A stretch of 64,000 nucleotides of DNA from Albugo candida (GCA_905220665.1 CAJNAR010000147.1:372001-436000), one strand, 5' to 3'. Positions 10,858 to 23,418 are shown, numbered from the stretch's first letter. The notes: generated from the letters alone by a model not told the origin. Numbers and translations are program-made.

Positions 10858-13800
10858 CTAATCGTTCGTACTCATCATTTGCCCGCGATAAAATTCATTA
10901 AAGTCAAACCGAAACACCAGATATGGAGCGCCTTGATGTCTGAGTAGGAGAGTGTGTAAGCACATGCTATTCTTTATCAAAAATTGGTTGTTTGCACGCA
11001 CCCACTCCCTTTGACTCGTATCAAGTCTTGAAGATTTCTAAATTGTGCTCTAAAAGAAGCCGCCAATTCACCGATCCGTTCGCCCACCTCTATACCCGAC
11101 CCAAACATAACATCCTGCTCCTTCTCCACGTACTTGACCTTATCCTGTCCCACCTACACCATGCATGACAATTTAATACGTTGATCAGCCATTCATCAAG
11201 CACGACTACCTCGAGAGAACGTCGATCAGCTGCTTGTTGTAGAAGTCTCAACTCTTGCACTCCTCTCAGGGCAACAGTATACAGATGCTCTTGTGTCTCG
11301 CAAAAACGGATGATGAGAGTGAAGATGCTCTTCAGCTGGGTCAATATTTCTGACGAATCTTCACTCATGAAAGCCTACATAAAAGCCTGAGATGCACGCC
11401 TCATATGCCGCAGCGATGAGATATATACGTGTTCTTTGATAGTCTCGATATACTCCTTGTGACTTTCAATGAACTTGTCCAGATCTTTTGCAGCCAGCAA
11501 GTCTTTGACTAGCTTGTGCCACGATGTCTCCAGAACTTCGAACATCATGTAGCTGAGAAGATTCCTTGTGAAATGTATCATCTCCGAACGCAGTAGTTGA
11601 CAAGCGTGGATAACTGATAAAAGTCCAGGAAGTCGGTTCTACACAGCAAAATTACCTCACTCAGTTTCTTCGACCAAATACTGATCTCCGACTGCGTTAA
11701 AGAACCTGAATCAAATGCCCGAGATTCATATCTTTCGACCAAGATGCCGATAATAAATATTCAACACGTTTCAGCCGCCATAAAAAGTGAAAAATTCGTT
11801 GATAATTAAGCATCGCAGCATCATCAATGACAGTATTGATTGGAGATGTCAATCTGTAATGCAAAGAGAATATATCCCACCCTGTCTCGCCTACGTAATC
11901 ACCAAGTGAACAACGACTTCCAAGTTTGTGGCTATAATGTAAAAGCACCAGCAGAAGCCTGCAATAGCTGAACATCCAATCGTGATAATATATCGCTAGA
12001 CTATAAACAAAATCCGGCAGTCCTGTAAGCGACAAAGTAGATGACAAACCTCAAATTTCGCATTTGAAGCATTCAGTGCCGTCTCGAAAACATTTCTTAG
12101 TCTGTGACGATAGATCTGACTTGCTCTTTGAGAAAGCTCGGGGCCCAGTAAATCCATAAGGTGCTGAATAAAATCCCCCTACTTTGTACGAGTATCTCAC
12201 GCACAAAGCTCAAATAGCATGCTGTCTCAACTTACTTGACCAAGTAGCATATATGATTTCAAAGCTTGGCAATGTTCCAGTAGATGGAATTTGTGCATTA
12301 ACAAACGGGTAAGATAGTCGTTCGTGACCACAGATACTTTGCAGATCATCTTCTCCAAGCGCAATACTTCTACGAACTGGCTGATTTTGGTTTCGACCGG
12401 AGCAACGGAATCAGATTCCCAACTCCCGTCGTCCAAGTACGCTCCATTTTCTTTCAGCGTATCTTTGCCAACTTCAAGTACCCACTAACAGTAAAAGGAA
12501 ATGAGCAGTTTTCTCAAATGGGAAGACTGCAAGACACCAACCTCTGTGTTTCCACAGCATTTTCTGATAAAGTTTATACTTTTTCCAATGATCAAAATCT
12601 TCTTCGCCAAATCCCTGTGTATATAATCAAAGATAATGTCCTTTTAGCCCAAACGATCAGCGTTCTACGTACAGTGAAATAAATGTCGGCAACATGTCCA
12701 GCCGTAACTTATATTGGTGCACCCAAAGTTGATCATCAGGATGGTTTTCCTCGGCCCTGATAAAAAACTCATGCTACTCATGATCGCGTTAAGAAATCGA
12801 GATAGTGGGGAGTTTTGGTAAAGGAGAACCCACATGAGCATCTTCCAATTCGCCCTCGAAGACCCAGCGACGTATCATTCGAAATATCGGGTCGGAAATT
12901 TTCTTCATCACTTTTTCGATATAAGATGAAATCACTGGATCTCCATGAAACACATGAGAGTGTATTCCTGACACCAGATTTCCACCTCGTAAGCCTTCAA
13001 CACTGTTTTCATCATTGTATTGAGTCATCCTATCAAGTACTCGTATCTGTGCAAGGTAGTGCTCACCTGTCTAGCAGGCGTGCAATCAATCGTAGTCTAT
13101 GAAGAGGTTCATGTGTCCAAACCGATACTTTTCTCAGCGTAAGCTCAGATCTTGACTGGTGTTCCTCCTTTGCATTCACTTCAGCGTCCTCATCGACTTG
13201 TGCGGTGAGTACTGCAATCAAGCGAAAGTACTCGGTCAGCTCGACGTTTAACACATGGCAGAAGCTTTGTCCAACCTAAGGAAGATGCATATAAGTGTAC
13301 AGACATCAACTGTGAGTTGTGTGAACTGCACTCACAATCCCATACGCCAAGTTATCTCGATACTTTGCGAGATAAGCGGTGATTTTGCGATATAACCATC
13401 CCAATTCACAAATATGATAAACCAGGTTGCGCATAGCTAGATCAACAGCGATGTTGAAGAGTTTCAGGGATCTCAGTAGTGATTCACGTACGTGTTTGTA
13501 CGCCGATGTCGTGGCTGATCTCAAAACGGTCTTTTTCGACATCAAATTTCACGTAGCGTGAGTCGATGCCTTGGAGTGCATACAAAACATCACGTAGCAG
13601 TACTTCTTCCGGGACCTCAAATGAAGTAGTTTTTTTGAGCGCTACTTTATTGTGTGAGTTATTTGCTTTTGGAGTGAGTGGTGGCCTTGATCTAGTCTGT
13701 GTATAGCTTCTCCTCAGTCCTGAAGTATTTGGAGCCAAAATACCCGCCGCGAGCTTGAACGACTCATCTAAGACATTTTCGATTTCAAGTCCCTTCATTG

Positions 13801-14634
13801 ATGGATCTATCGAGCATGCTTGCAGTTCTTCACTTCTTTTCAAATCTAACTTTGGTGCTTGCTTCTTTTCAATTTCAGTTCTCGACTCCCTTTCAGCTGT
13901 GTCCTTTAGATCTTCCGATTGCTCCGGATTACTAACGACATCAAGGTAGGATTCCGGAGAAGATGATTTCGGTGTGCGATTGCCCGTGTCAGCACGAGTG
14001 TCCCGGCTCTGCTGAGCAGACAACGATCTTCGGTGCCCACGTATGATCGACTCTGATTGTTTTTCTTCTGTTTTCGATATTTTTTGATCTGGTATTACGG
14101 AATCCATCAACAGATAGAGCAATAAGAGAGCCTCACTACAACACCAATCGTATAAAGTGGCCAACATGAGATTTCTTCTACGTCACATACCTTCTTCTGC
14201 CAATATTTTTGTGTGCAAGATACTGACTGCAGATCTCATGTAACCTTCCATAAGCTTTCATATGATCGCCATTTTTTAGGTACATCCTGTGCTTTATATT
14301 CTGAATCACGGTCATCTAAGCATGTTACGTCAATCGTTTGTGTTAAATCAGTAGATTATGCCTGAATACATACCGAGTCTACCATGCGTGTAGAAGAAGC
14401 ATCGACCACCCGAATTGTCATTTGACTTGCTATCGACGAAGTTGTCGTCCCGGGCAAGTGAGGTGTCAGTTTTTTGGTCAATTTATAGATGAGATCAGTG
14501 ACTTCCAGCGCTCTTTTACTATCGGATGATACACTCGCTTTCGATCTTGCATTACGCACTGGATTGCGGTCGATCGATGATCCTTGTGAGGATAATGACG
14601 TTGAAGACGATGGAGACAGGTTTCGCAGGTTCAT
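10858..14634 (-). CDS. TUBGCP3: Gamma-tubulin complex component 3 (GCP3/Spc98)
   Basis: GCP3 is a core subunit of the gamma-tubulin complex that nucleates microtubules at spindle poles and basal bodies. The ATG is at 14634 and the stop TAG is 10860-10858. The gene is broken by about a dozen short introns. Conserved blocks appear in the right order: the GCP3-type entry LLRDVLYALQGIDSRYVKFD (about 13600), CELGWLYRKI (about 13400), ELTEYFRLIAVL (about 13230), the GRIP-1 motif MIRRWVFEGELED (about 12860), CQALKSYMLLGQ (about 12250), GRIP-2 GWDIFSLHYRL and FLWRLKRVEYLL (about 11750-11860), MMFEVLETSWHKL (about 11540) and the C-terminal FRFDFNEFYRG near 10890. The Ser-rich insert at 13700-14170 is not conserved. 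Individual intron ends were not all fixed. The gene converges with NOC4. Confidence 0.9.
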
Positions 14635-15133
14635 TGGAATGGTCCAATTGCGGTGAAATACTTAATAGATTTATACAGTTATTCAAGATTAGCAGCATCA
14701 GCAGCAATAAATGTCATTTGCGGTTGCTCAAAGTATTACACACCCAAAATGATCAGAAGCTGTGTAAATGGCCTCACGGGCTAAAAAGATAAGTATCTCG
14801 GTCTCTAGCACATCGGCGAATAGGCAATAAGAATCAGCTTTATCAGAAGCGTTCCACGGCATTTGCAAAGCGTGGCAAAGAAAAAAAAATTCAATGGGAA
14901 GTACGCATATTCATACCAAACATTTTTCCCTTCGTGAGAAGCACAAAGAACACGAAAGTGTATGTTGTACCCGAAGATAAAAGGCAACGTCTATACGAGC
15001 ATCAATGCGCAATAGGCACGCCATCGAGCACATATGTTGTTGATCACTTAACGCTACATAAGCGATTTCACAGGATTTTAATAATGAAACTCAAAATAAC
15101 ATAGAAAATGATCGCTTGCAACGTTCGAAGCAT

Positions 15134-15337
15134 TTAGCCGGATTTCGAGCGCGCTTGGACTCTATTATAATGTGGTGCTGCGCCTAAACCCATCGCATCG
15201 ACATTTTGCACCATTTCATCGCTGCGTGATCCTCTTTTGATCATATAGCATTCAACGTCAACCTGCAATAACGACGCAAACAAACTATATAGTAAATTAA
15301 TAAAGATCACAATAAAATTGTCAATGTCTAAACGCAT
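15134..15337 (-). CDS. Small hypothetical protein (51 aa, two exons)
   Basis: This is a short spliced gene model. The ATG at 15337 opens exon 1 (15337-15311, nine codons). A 48-nt GT-AG intron (15310-15263) follows, then exon 2 (15262-15134) to a TAA. The product begins MRLDIDNFIVDVE and ends with a basic, serine-containing tail. The intron size is the norm for this window and the splice keeps frame, which supports a real gene. No signal peptide, transmembrane segment or known domain is visible and I do not recognise the family. The intron itself is also open, so an unspliced 67-aa reading remains possible. Confidence 0.4.
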   Translation of the reverse strand: MRLDIDNFIVIFINLLYSLFASLLQVDVECYMIKRGSRSDEMVQNVDAMGLGAAPHYNRVQARSKSG

Positions 15338-15489
15338 CGTTCTATCTGCTGGGTAACCTGAATCCGGTCCAGATGCTAACCGGACCGTTGGTTCGCACTT
15401 TACAAGTTACTTGTCATTTCGGAAAAACACAAGCGTAAAAGAATTGAGTCGTCACGGTACTTTTGTGTGACGTGAATGTAATTGACCTA

Positions 15490-16632
15490 ATGGGACGAAG
15501 AGGTGTTGGACGTCGATTAAATGACCAGCAACGTATGGAGATCTTAGAAATAATGTCTCGTGAACATAAAGTAAAAAATGTAGATTTAGCAAAGCAGTAT
15601 GGAGTCTCTGAAGGTGCGATACGCAAGCTCAAACAGATGAAAGATCGTATACGAGATCGGTATACGCTAGGTAATGTACAGAATCGGGATAAGCGGAAGC
15701 GCGGTACATTTGTACGTAGTGCTCCTTTTGAGCAGGAATTCTTCGAGTGGATCTGTCGGATGCGAGAATCGCAACCGTATCAAGTAGTTCCATTGACACA
15801 AAGCGCTGTTCGTCAACAAGCGATTGTTCTGGCTAAAAACTATGAAGGCATGGATAATTTTAAAGCATCTGCGGGATGGTTTGCACGCTTTTGCTCCAGG
15901 CATCGTCTAGACCCACCAAGCATCGCCTCAGGACCGGAATCTATGCATTCGTTAGAAATTTCACCATCTTCTACATCAGCCTGTGTTGACTTTACGTCAA
16001 CTGAGCTTCTTGCTCGTGACAATCTCAAATCGAATGACACTATGATGAGTATAGATGAAGACAGCGCTTTACATGGAGTATGCTCATCTGATTCTCGAAT
16101 CTTTTTGGCACAACGCAATGACAAGGATTCGGTGAATCACCTTACCGCTACCAGCTGCCTCATCGGAGATTCTTGCGCCGCAGCTTGCATCGACTCGGCG
16201 TCACACAATGCAAAAATGTGCAAGCTTGATTACAGCTCAACAAAAATCTTCAATGATGCCAGTAGTTTAAAATCGACTGACAAGAATGTGGAGTTTGAGG
16301 ATAAGCGCATTTCTTCTTCAGCAACTGAGCACTCATTTTTCGTTATGTCTCCCAATGGTAAGAGGACGGACTCAGTAGGTGACATGGAATATGCAGCCGG
16401 TTCGACAAGTGTTGCTAAGAATTCACTTTTTATGAGCACGACTTCAACTCTTGATGGCGTAGAGACCGTAACGTCAGCAATAGAAATTACGGCCGGCACA
16501 AATTTCAAATCACCAGATACTAGTAACAGGACGAAAAAAGAAGCAGATAAACCAGAGGTATGCACATCAATCGAATCGCAGAATGAAAAAGCGACTTGGA
16601 ACGATGAGGAAATTTTTGATCTGCCATTGTGA
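15490..16632 (+). CDS. CENP-B/Tc5-transposase-type DNA-binding protein lacking a transposase domain
   Basis: This is an intronless 380-aa frame with the ATG at 15490. Residues about 10-65 form a CENP-B N-terminal or psq-like helix-turn-helix (NDQQRMEILEIM, NVDLAKQYGVSEGAIRKLK). Residues about 80-150 resemble the second, HTH_Tnp_Tc5-type DNA-binding domain (EQEFFEWICRMR, ASAGWFARFCSRHRL). The remaining 230 residues are Ser/Thr-rich and appear disordered, ending in an acidic patch WNDEEIFDLPL. The DDE endonuclease domain of pogo/Tc5 transposases, which normally follows, is absent. This suggests a domesticated DNA-binding protein or a truncated element. No terminal inverted repeats were seen around it, and the long intact frame argues for selection. 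Confidence 0.68.
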   Translation: MGRRGVGRRLNDQQRMEILEIMSREHKVKNVDLAKQYGVSEGAIRKLKQMKDRIRDRYTLGNVQNRDKRKRGTFVRSAPFEQEFFEWICRMRESQPYQVVPLTQSAVRQQAIVLAKNYEGMDNFKASAGWFARFCSRHRLDPPSIASGPESMHSLEISPSSTSACVDFTSTELLARDNLKSNDTMMSIDEDSALHGVCSSDSRIFLAQRNDKDSVNHLTATSCLIGDSCAAACIDSASHNAKMCKLDYSSTKIFNDASSLKSTDKNVEFEDKRISSSATEHSFFVMSPNGKRTDSVGDMEYAAGSTSVAKNSLFMSTTSTLDGVETVTSAIEITAGTNFKSPDTSNRTKKEADKPEVCTSIESQNEKATWNDEEIFDLPL

Positions 16633-16720
16633 AGCTTCGAGCTCTAGACGGAACTCAAATGAAGTAGCGGATTTTCAAGGATTGATAAATGCTAGAGCAA
16701 AGTATGCAAGTTCCAGTTCA

Positions 16721-19700
16721 TTACGCTGAATATAGAAATAGCGATGGTTTGCCTGGTAGCGCCGCTTCTACTTTTTTGGCATCAGCGTTTTCGGGAAGAG
16801 CTTGGCTCACATAGAAGAACTTCACAGAAAAAGAAATTAGGTGTGTAAGTGATCAACAGGTTTAAAAGCACTCACATCGACATGTTCCAACTCCAACGAT
16901 CGAGTAAGGTAAAGCCTGTTGGCCTCCAATACCTCCTTTTGATCGTACGGCGTGCTGATTTTTTAGACGATAGTTAGACACTATTCAGACTTCAATACAA
17001 ATCAACGTACCTCAGCTCCATAGCGTCTTTGCCTCTTACTTCTGCTTCCGATCTGACAAACGCCGCAAATTGCATAACGTATTTCGTCATTTTCTTCAAT
17101 ATCTTGTCCTCATCGATGGCAGCTTTCAGCGTGCTCATAAGGTCACTCGGAAAAGCATTCGCAGTCGAATCGAACTGCGTTGACATGATCCGCAACATTT
17201 TCTGTTGCCATAAAGGAAACTCGGTGGCCAAGTAAATATGAGCGTGGCTGCGTTTTGTTGGCACAGCTTCTGATCCTTTGGTACTGCTTTTGCTTCGATT
17301 GTTACCCGAACTTTTGGCTTGAATATCACGAAAATGACGGATGGTTTTGCCGAGGAAGTCTCCTGCACGGAGCAGAGAGTGATCAACGCTATCTACAATG
17401 GGCCAAGATGTAGTCGAGACGAAGCCGGAATTACCCATTATCGACCAGATATGTTCACAAAAGTGTGGGCATATTGGCGATAGCATGATGGTCTGCGCAT
17501 TGACATAACGATCAAGTACCTTGGAGTGCATGGCGATTTCCCCACGAGTACACAGGTCACGATATGCATCCCGAGCAAGCTGGAACTCAAAGTATCCGGT
17601 ATGTAAACCTTCACGCCATTGCAAGCGATCGAAAAAGTTTTTTGTCTTAAAGATGAGATCGTTCATCTGATTGAGAAACATTCGATCATTAAAGCTGTAC
17701 TCTCCATGGCGTAATGACGAGTTTTCCTCCTTCATCTTCTTAATCCATTCCTCTTCTGTTGTCAGACGCAAAATCGCCATATTACAGGTGTCACGAGAAA
17801 AGTTTGCATCGTCCATTGAATCCCCGGCATCAGCACATGCGAATCGAGTAGCGTCCGCGCCAAACTCCTCAGCACAATTTCTTATGGTCAAGAAATTTCC
17901 TTTCGATTTTGACATTTTCTCAGAATCGACCAGAACATGACCATTTGTGAAGAAGCTACGCGGCCACTTGGATGGATCATTTCGCCAGATCTCAGAATGA
18001 TGGTACAGAGACATTGTAAGATGGTTTCGAATCAGGTCTTTCCCCGACGCACGTAAATCGAGAGGGTACCAGTACTCAAACTCTCCACGAAGTAAATCCA
18101 ATACATGACGAGGAATATCAGAATCGCTTGGAAGGGGTCCACGCAAGAAAATATAGTCGAAAACTTGTTCGGTCATTTGTTCCGGCCGGAGACCATGAGA
18201 TCCAAATTCAGCACCGTACAAGTCAACGTGTAGATGATGAGCAATTGTGTAGTAAGCCATATAAATGGTAGAATCTGATAAGGATTCCACGACAAATTGT
18301 GGGTCCCATGGAAGTTTAGTGCCCAGACCAGATTGACGACATGGCGCCCATTCCTTGAGCCATCCGAGCGTGGCTTTAAATTCACCAAGTGCGATTGGGT
18401 TATACGTGTTGAATCGCTTAGGGTCGGAAACATGCTCTAGCACCCGATTCTTCCAGTCTTCCGCCCCATATGTGAGATACCACTGATCTAAATGAGCTAC
18501 CACACATTCATCACCACTGCGCGACATGACAAGAGATTCTGGCTCCCAATACGATATTGCATCCCCTCGATTTAACAGTTCCTGACGGGCCAGTGGCTTC
18601 GCATCACATACTTTTTTGCCCTTAAAAGGACCAAGTAGCATAACACCCTCATAAAATCCCTTGAGATAGACGAGTTCTTTGGCTTTTGCAAGTTTGGCAG
18701 TATCATTTTGCGATACGATTTTCAAGTCGTTGCAGACTTTGACGGCGGCAGTGTCACCATAACCTTCTATATGGATGATCGGCACAGCGTCAAATGGTAA
18801 GACCATTCCGTCAGTGATGTTGTACTTTTCTCGTAAAGCTTTCTTCTGCTTCAGATCACGTAATGCTGCATAATCATCAGGTGAGTCCGATGGCACGCTC
18901 GTGACAATTCCAGTCCCTTTGCCCATTGAGATTGTAAGTAATGGTAGTGTGTAAATTGTTTCGAATTTGGCATTCGGTGCATGCAGCCCAAGACCGAGTA
19001 AATCCCATCCTGATAATTCCAGAATACATTCTTCCTGTCCCCATTTTCGTGCATACTCTTGATGTGCCAAGTTTCTAGCTGCGCGTCGGCTCATGATAAA
19101 GACATCTCGATCGTTCATGAGATATGCGCCGTACTTTCCATCCGGTAGCACAAAACAATTGGTTTGACCGTACATTGTTTCGGGTCGTAGAGTAGCTGGC
19201 GCCAAGTACACTTTGTATTCTGTTAGCGATCCCAATTTCGACGGTAGTGGCTTTTTCACAAGAAGTTTGACAATGGTGTACTCTTGAGGTCCAACACCCT
19301 CGCCCGATGCCCGGTCATGGTCAGCACAGCTTTGCTGATCCATGACGGAGAAGACGCTCGGTCGTTTTCCACGACTTATTCGACCATTCTTCTTCAGTAT
19401 GTTCAATTGCCAACGAACAAATGCGTCATAAAATGGATTCACATCGGTAGTAATAAAAGAGCGACGCCAGTCGATGTTCATACCATAACGCTTCAAATCA
19501 TCTACTGCACGTGGAGGGAAAAATCGGAGCCAATGAAGCGGTTCGCGAAAGTTGGGTATCTCCTCCTCTACGATGTCGGACAACTGCATAATGTCATATT
19601 GTCGAACAATTCCACTCGTTTTAGCAGCAAGCTTGGAGCGCTTTCCTTTCGATTTGTTAAGTAGTGCATCGGAATTTGATACTAATTCCCAATCACAGAG

Positions 19701-20222
19701 TCTCAAAATGAATTCACATTACTTTGTCTAATCCATACCTTCATTTCTATCCGTCTTCACTTCGTCGATACTAAAGTCCGGAGGGCAGCCGTATTGATCC
19801 AATTCATTTCGAAGCTTGTTAGCCGCTGCCTGGATAGGCATCCCCGTACAGTGAAACCCGAACGGAAAAAGCACATTTTCACCCAGCAAACGATGATATC
19901 TGTTATCACCCAAATATACTTATAAGAGCCAAGAGCCAGAGAAGCTAACGAGGGGAAGGTACCGTGCGGAAAATTCAGCCTTCGACATGGAGAACAAATG
20001 CCCGACATGCAGGTACCCATTCATATATGGAAATGGAAACGATGCCATATACTTTGGTTTCGTTGTGTCGGGCTCTGCCTCAAATACACGTTCCTTCTCC
20101 CATTTTGCGGCGATAATGCGTTCAATGTCGATTAAGTGATCCCGACGAGAAAATGTCTTACTCGTCTTGGGATTATTGTTCTCAAGATTGAGTTCCTGCG
20201 TTTGCGCTTCCACTTTATCCAT
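16721..20222 (-). CDS. LARS1: Leucyl-tRNA synthetase, cytosolic
   Basis: Charges tRNA-Leu with leucine in the cytosol. The start is taken at the ATG at 20222 (MDKVEAQ); no better upstream ATG is in frame. Exons are about 20222-19975, about 19885-19740, 19706-about 16995, about 16965-16875 and 16797-16721, joined by short introns. The class I signature appears as [15 protein letters not shown] (HIGH motif HVGH) in exon 1, then [12 protein letters not shown]. The CP1 editing domain includes [17 protein letters not shown], and the second catalytic signature is [13 protein letters not shown]. The anticodon-binding and C-terminal domains follow to the stop at 16721. The order and insertions match eukaryotic/archaeal-type LeuRS rather than the bacterial or mitochondrial form. 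The gene is head-to-head with the secreted protein gene at 20315. Confidence 0.95.
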
Positions 20223-20314
20223 TGCTAGATTTGAGCAGACGAATACCACTCAAAAAGTTGGCGTACTTAGACGTATAAGCAATACTAAGCTTTAAGTGCG
20301 GAAGCAGCTGCCAA

Positions 20315-20563
20315 ATGATTTGTCGCGGATTTTTTGTGCCGTTGCTCTTACTTTCGATAGGAATACAAGGTCATAATCCAGAGAAAGACGGAGAAACTCA
20401 AGTAAGATTGACGTGGATAGATTGTATTCTGACACATCCACAATTATTCGCTTAGGACTGTCCCTGGGATATTAAGGTTTGTGGAGATGGAACTTGGGTA
20501 TATCGTGAACCTGCGAGAAATTGCGACTTCTCAAGCTGCTGGGTGGATCTCGTGGATTCATAA
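20315..20563 (+). CDS. Small secreted cysteine-rich protein (64 aa)
   Basis: A short two-exon gene: 20315-20401 and 20456-20563, with a 54-nt GTAAGA...TTAG intron that keeps frame. The product starts with a clear signal peptide (MICRGFFVPLLLLSIGIQG), then a short polar stretch. A compact module follows with CPWD at its start, VCGDGTWVYREP in the middle and NCDFSSC near the end, giving four cysteines. This spacing matches a motif I recall in many secreted or lipoprotein-like proteins of algae, stramenopiles and bacteria (CP.D...C.DGT.V.R.P..NC.F..C). Its function is unknown. In an oomycete a secreted cysteine-rich peptide could act at the cell surface or toward a host, but that is speculation. 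It starts 92 bp from the divergent LARS start. Confidence 0.72.
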
Positions 20564-20914
20564 ATTTTTTCATCACGCAATGCGATAATATCTGTCTATA
20601 GAAAGCTTCTTTGAGGATTTCACAACTCAAAAACTCAACGCAGATCGACTACAGCTTCTTTAATGGCATTCGCATCTCAAAAGATATCTTGACCCAAAAC
20701 ATATAGAGGATTGCTGGGTTTCTAGCATAGTAGACGCATACACCCCAATTATCCATTAACAGAATACCACAATCCCTTATTTAGATGTAATAGAGCATAT
20801 ATGAAATCGCGCTGCATGTAACTCGTTGCCTCGTGTACATTGTGCTGGTTATAAAGTGAGATCGTTTGATCTAATGATAGACGATCATCAACTAATAGCA
20901 GCACAATACGCATA
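20564..20914. other. Intergenic region
   Basis: A 351-bp AT-rich spacer between two plus-strand genes. It should hold the 3' end of the secreted-protein transcript and the promoter of the coiled-coil gene. I see no RNA gene, repeat or further exon. Confidence 0.4.
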
Positions 20915-23418
20915 ATGATACCATATTCACACTCAGAAGGTCACGAAGATGAAAACCGCGTATCAGCTGAGAGTGCGTCAAGCAATTATATCGGTGATAT
21001 CTTGACGGCTTTGATCAGCTTGGTAGTAGAGCAATCATTCGCAAGTGTAAGAACGCATCAAAAGTCTCAGAACCCTGAGGGGGACGGACCTGTAGTACAT
21101 GTGCCAGATATGAGCTCTCGACGTTTTGAACTGGGCCAGAAATCGATAATGTCAAAGCAAACCAGCAAAGCACAGGAATTCGAAACTGCGATGGCTGGTA
21201 CTCAACTTACTTCTTGTGCAATAAATCCTGTATTCCCCGCTCTAATCTGTGAGTCGAGACCTGCGGAGAACTCTTCTGACGCGACTTCATTACGGATGAA
21301 CGACAAAGGAAGTAGTAAGCAATCCGAGACGATTCCAGAACGACTTGATGACTCCAAAAATCAATCATCGATGATCAAGGATATACATGCTAAAACATCC
21401 ACGTGTACAAAGGAGACCTTTGCTAAGAAAATCCAAGTTCGTACGCACGGCTTCGTAAATAGTACGAGAACACCGCTGCATATGGCTCCTGAGACGTTGC
21501 AATCCCCACGATTAAATCCATCTACAACCCGCAGGAATACTACTATAGGGATACGAAAAGAAGCAGCTTTTATTCAAAAGAGAATGACTGGAAGGTCTCC
21601 TGCGCTCTCACAAAAGTGGGATACAAATATCACGGTTCGTGAAAAAAGCACGGCCGGTGTCAAGCCTCTGAACATTCTCACGAATGAGAAGACTGGTACT
21701 GAAGCCTTGCACGAAGACACGCAAGATGTTAGAAAAGTACAAGAGGAATCTGATAAAGCTAAGCTATCCATGCAAGAAGATCAGGAAATGCTCTTGGTCA
21801 AGCCAAAGTGTTCTGATCAAGGATGCCAGACATCTCGAACACCGGAGTATTGTTTCTCACAGAGCAAACACGGATCAATTGTCGAAGTATGGCTTCAAAT
21901 ATTCTATTATTTATCGGTTCAATCATCCACGGCGATTCCTTTTCTTAGACGCTGCAACATTTAGCTCGATTGATGCACGCAAATTCTGCAAAGGACGAGT
22001 TCAATACTGACTTGTATGAAGTATTCGATCAAGTGCAAAGCATTATGCAAAACATAAAGGATCAAAGGGACAAGTGCTATAAAGCTCATGCTGACACTAA
22101 GGCGCTTGAAAAACCTCGCGATGATTCAACAGTTTTCCGTGCGCGGGTCAAAACTCAGGTACATTATGTGATGTATACGATTTTACTATCAAGGTTTGAT
22201 AGCGGTACGTCAAAGGAACGAATGCTTGAAGCCGAAATCGAATCAGGGCAAGATCGTATTCTCAAACTTAAGTTACAGCACGAGAAGGAGCTGCAAAAGG
22301 TATAATATGACAGGTTCTATGAATGACTGATTACAAAGTCAATTCCACAGCTTGAGAAAGAATTGACACTAAATCGAGTAGCCAGGATAGAGGCGGAAAA
22401 ATCTCACTCTGATGTTTGCCTTGAGCTGAGACTTTGTCGCCAAGAAGTGGCTTCGTATGTTGCGGATGCCGTATGTGCTAAGCGGTATGTGAAGCAGTTC
22501 CTCGGTGATCAAATGATTTGGATGCTGATCTTTGTATGAATAGTTACAAGAATCAGCTGGAAAAAGAGCTTTTGTGCTGTAACAATAAATTGCAGTTTGG
22601 TGAGATTGTAATAGAAAAATTGAAGGTAAAAGTAAATACAATGAAGAAACTCGTTGCGCGGACACAAATGCAGATTGAGAAGTATCGACAAAGCAACTTG
22701 CAAAATGACAATCAACTACTAGAAGATAACATGCAAAAAAGTATTTCAACTGCAGCCAAACAAGTAACAGATTGCAAGCGTTCCAGTAAAATGACTGAAG
22801 ATGCCACGCCAACCAAGTATGCCTTAGCACCATTTCCGTTCTTGTCAATTATAGCTTGCTTCTAGTTCACAGAAGGATTCTATCAATTCGGAAAATTGTC
22901 AAAATGCGGCTGACGAAGAAGAGCTACGTAAACTGCAAGCAGAAGTTGTGCAATCAGAAGAAAAATTACGCCAGGCGATACAACAATCACAGTCAAAGCT
23001 AGATGAGCTATTCAATACTAGAGCCGAAAGCTACATGGGCGAGACGATTGCACTTTCCAGCTATCCCCTTGCTGAGAAGATTACATCTATAGACTCAGCT
23101 GCTGATAATTTTAGTATTGCAGTAGAGAATGAGACACGAGACGTCTTGATGATTCCTTTGGAAACAGATTCGCTCGATATGGCAATATCCAATCAAACAA
23201 GTGAATTGTATCAGCGGTGGTCGAAGCAGCGATATGAGATGCAACAAAACAAATTCTTGACTGCAAAACCACGTTACTTTAAACATTCAGTGCCCGTCCA
23301 AAATAATTCAAAAAGTAAAGCCCAAGAGTCCATGTTGGAATTTCAGCGCGTACTATCACAAGCAACTTCGCTTGTGCATTCACGAGAATTCAGTAGCATA
23401 GGACACAGCAGTGCCTGA
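20915..23418 (+). CDS. Coiled-coil protein of unknown function
   Basis: A multi-exon gene starting at the ATG at 20915 and ending at 23418. The first large exon (about 20915-21890) encodes a polar, Ser/Thr/Lys-rich, probably disordered region with one hydrophobic patch near the start (ILTALISLVVEQSF). A GTATGG...CTTAG intron leads into LQHLARLMHANSAKDE. After this the protein is mostly helical coiled coil (AEIESGQDRILKLKLQ, LEKELTLNRVARIEAEK, KLKVKVNTMKKLVARTQMQ, ELRKLQAEVVQSEEKLRQ). It ends in a Ser-rich tail. Coiled coils of this kind are common in centrosomal and ciliary proteins, but I recognise no specific family. It converges with the ULK4-like gene, 67 bp between stops. Confidence 0.72.

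Noticed and set aside
16721..20222. Functional coupling of leucyl-tRNA synthetase with the KICS2-like TOR regulator
   Set aside because: LARS1 is a reported leucine sensor for TOR in some organisms, but the two genes lie 8 kb apart with unrelated genes between, and nothing in the sequence links them.
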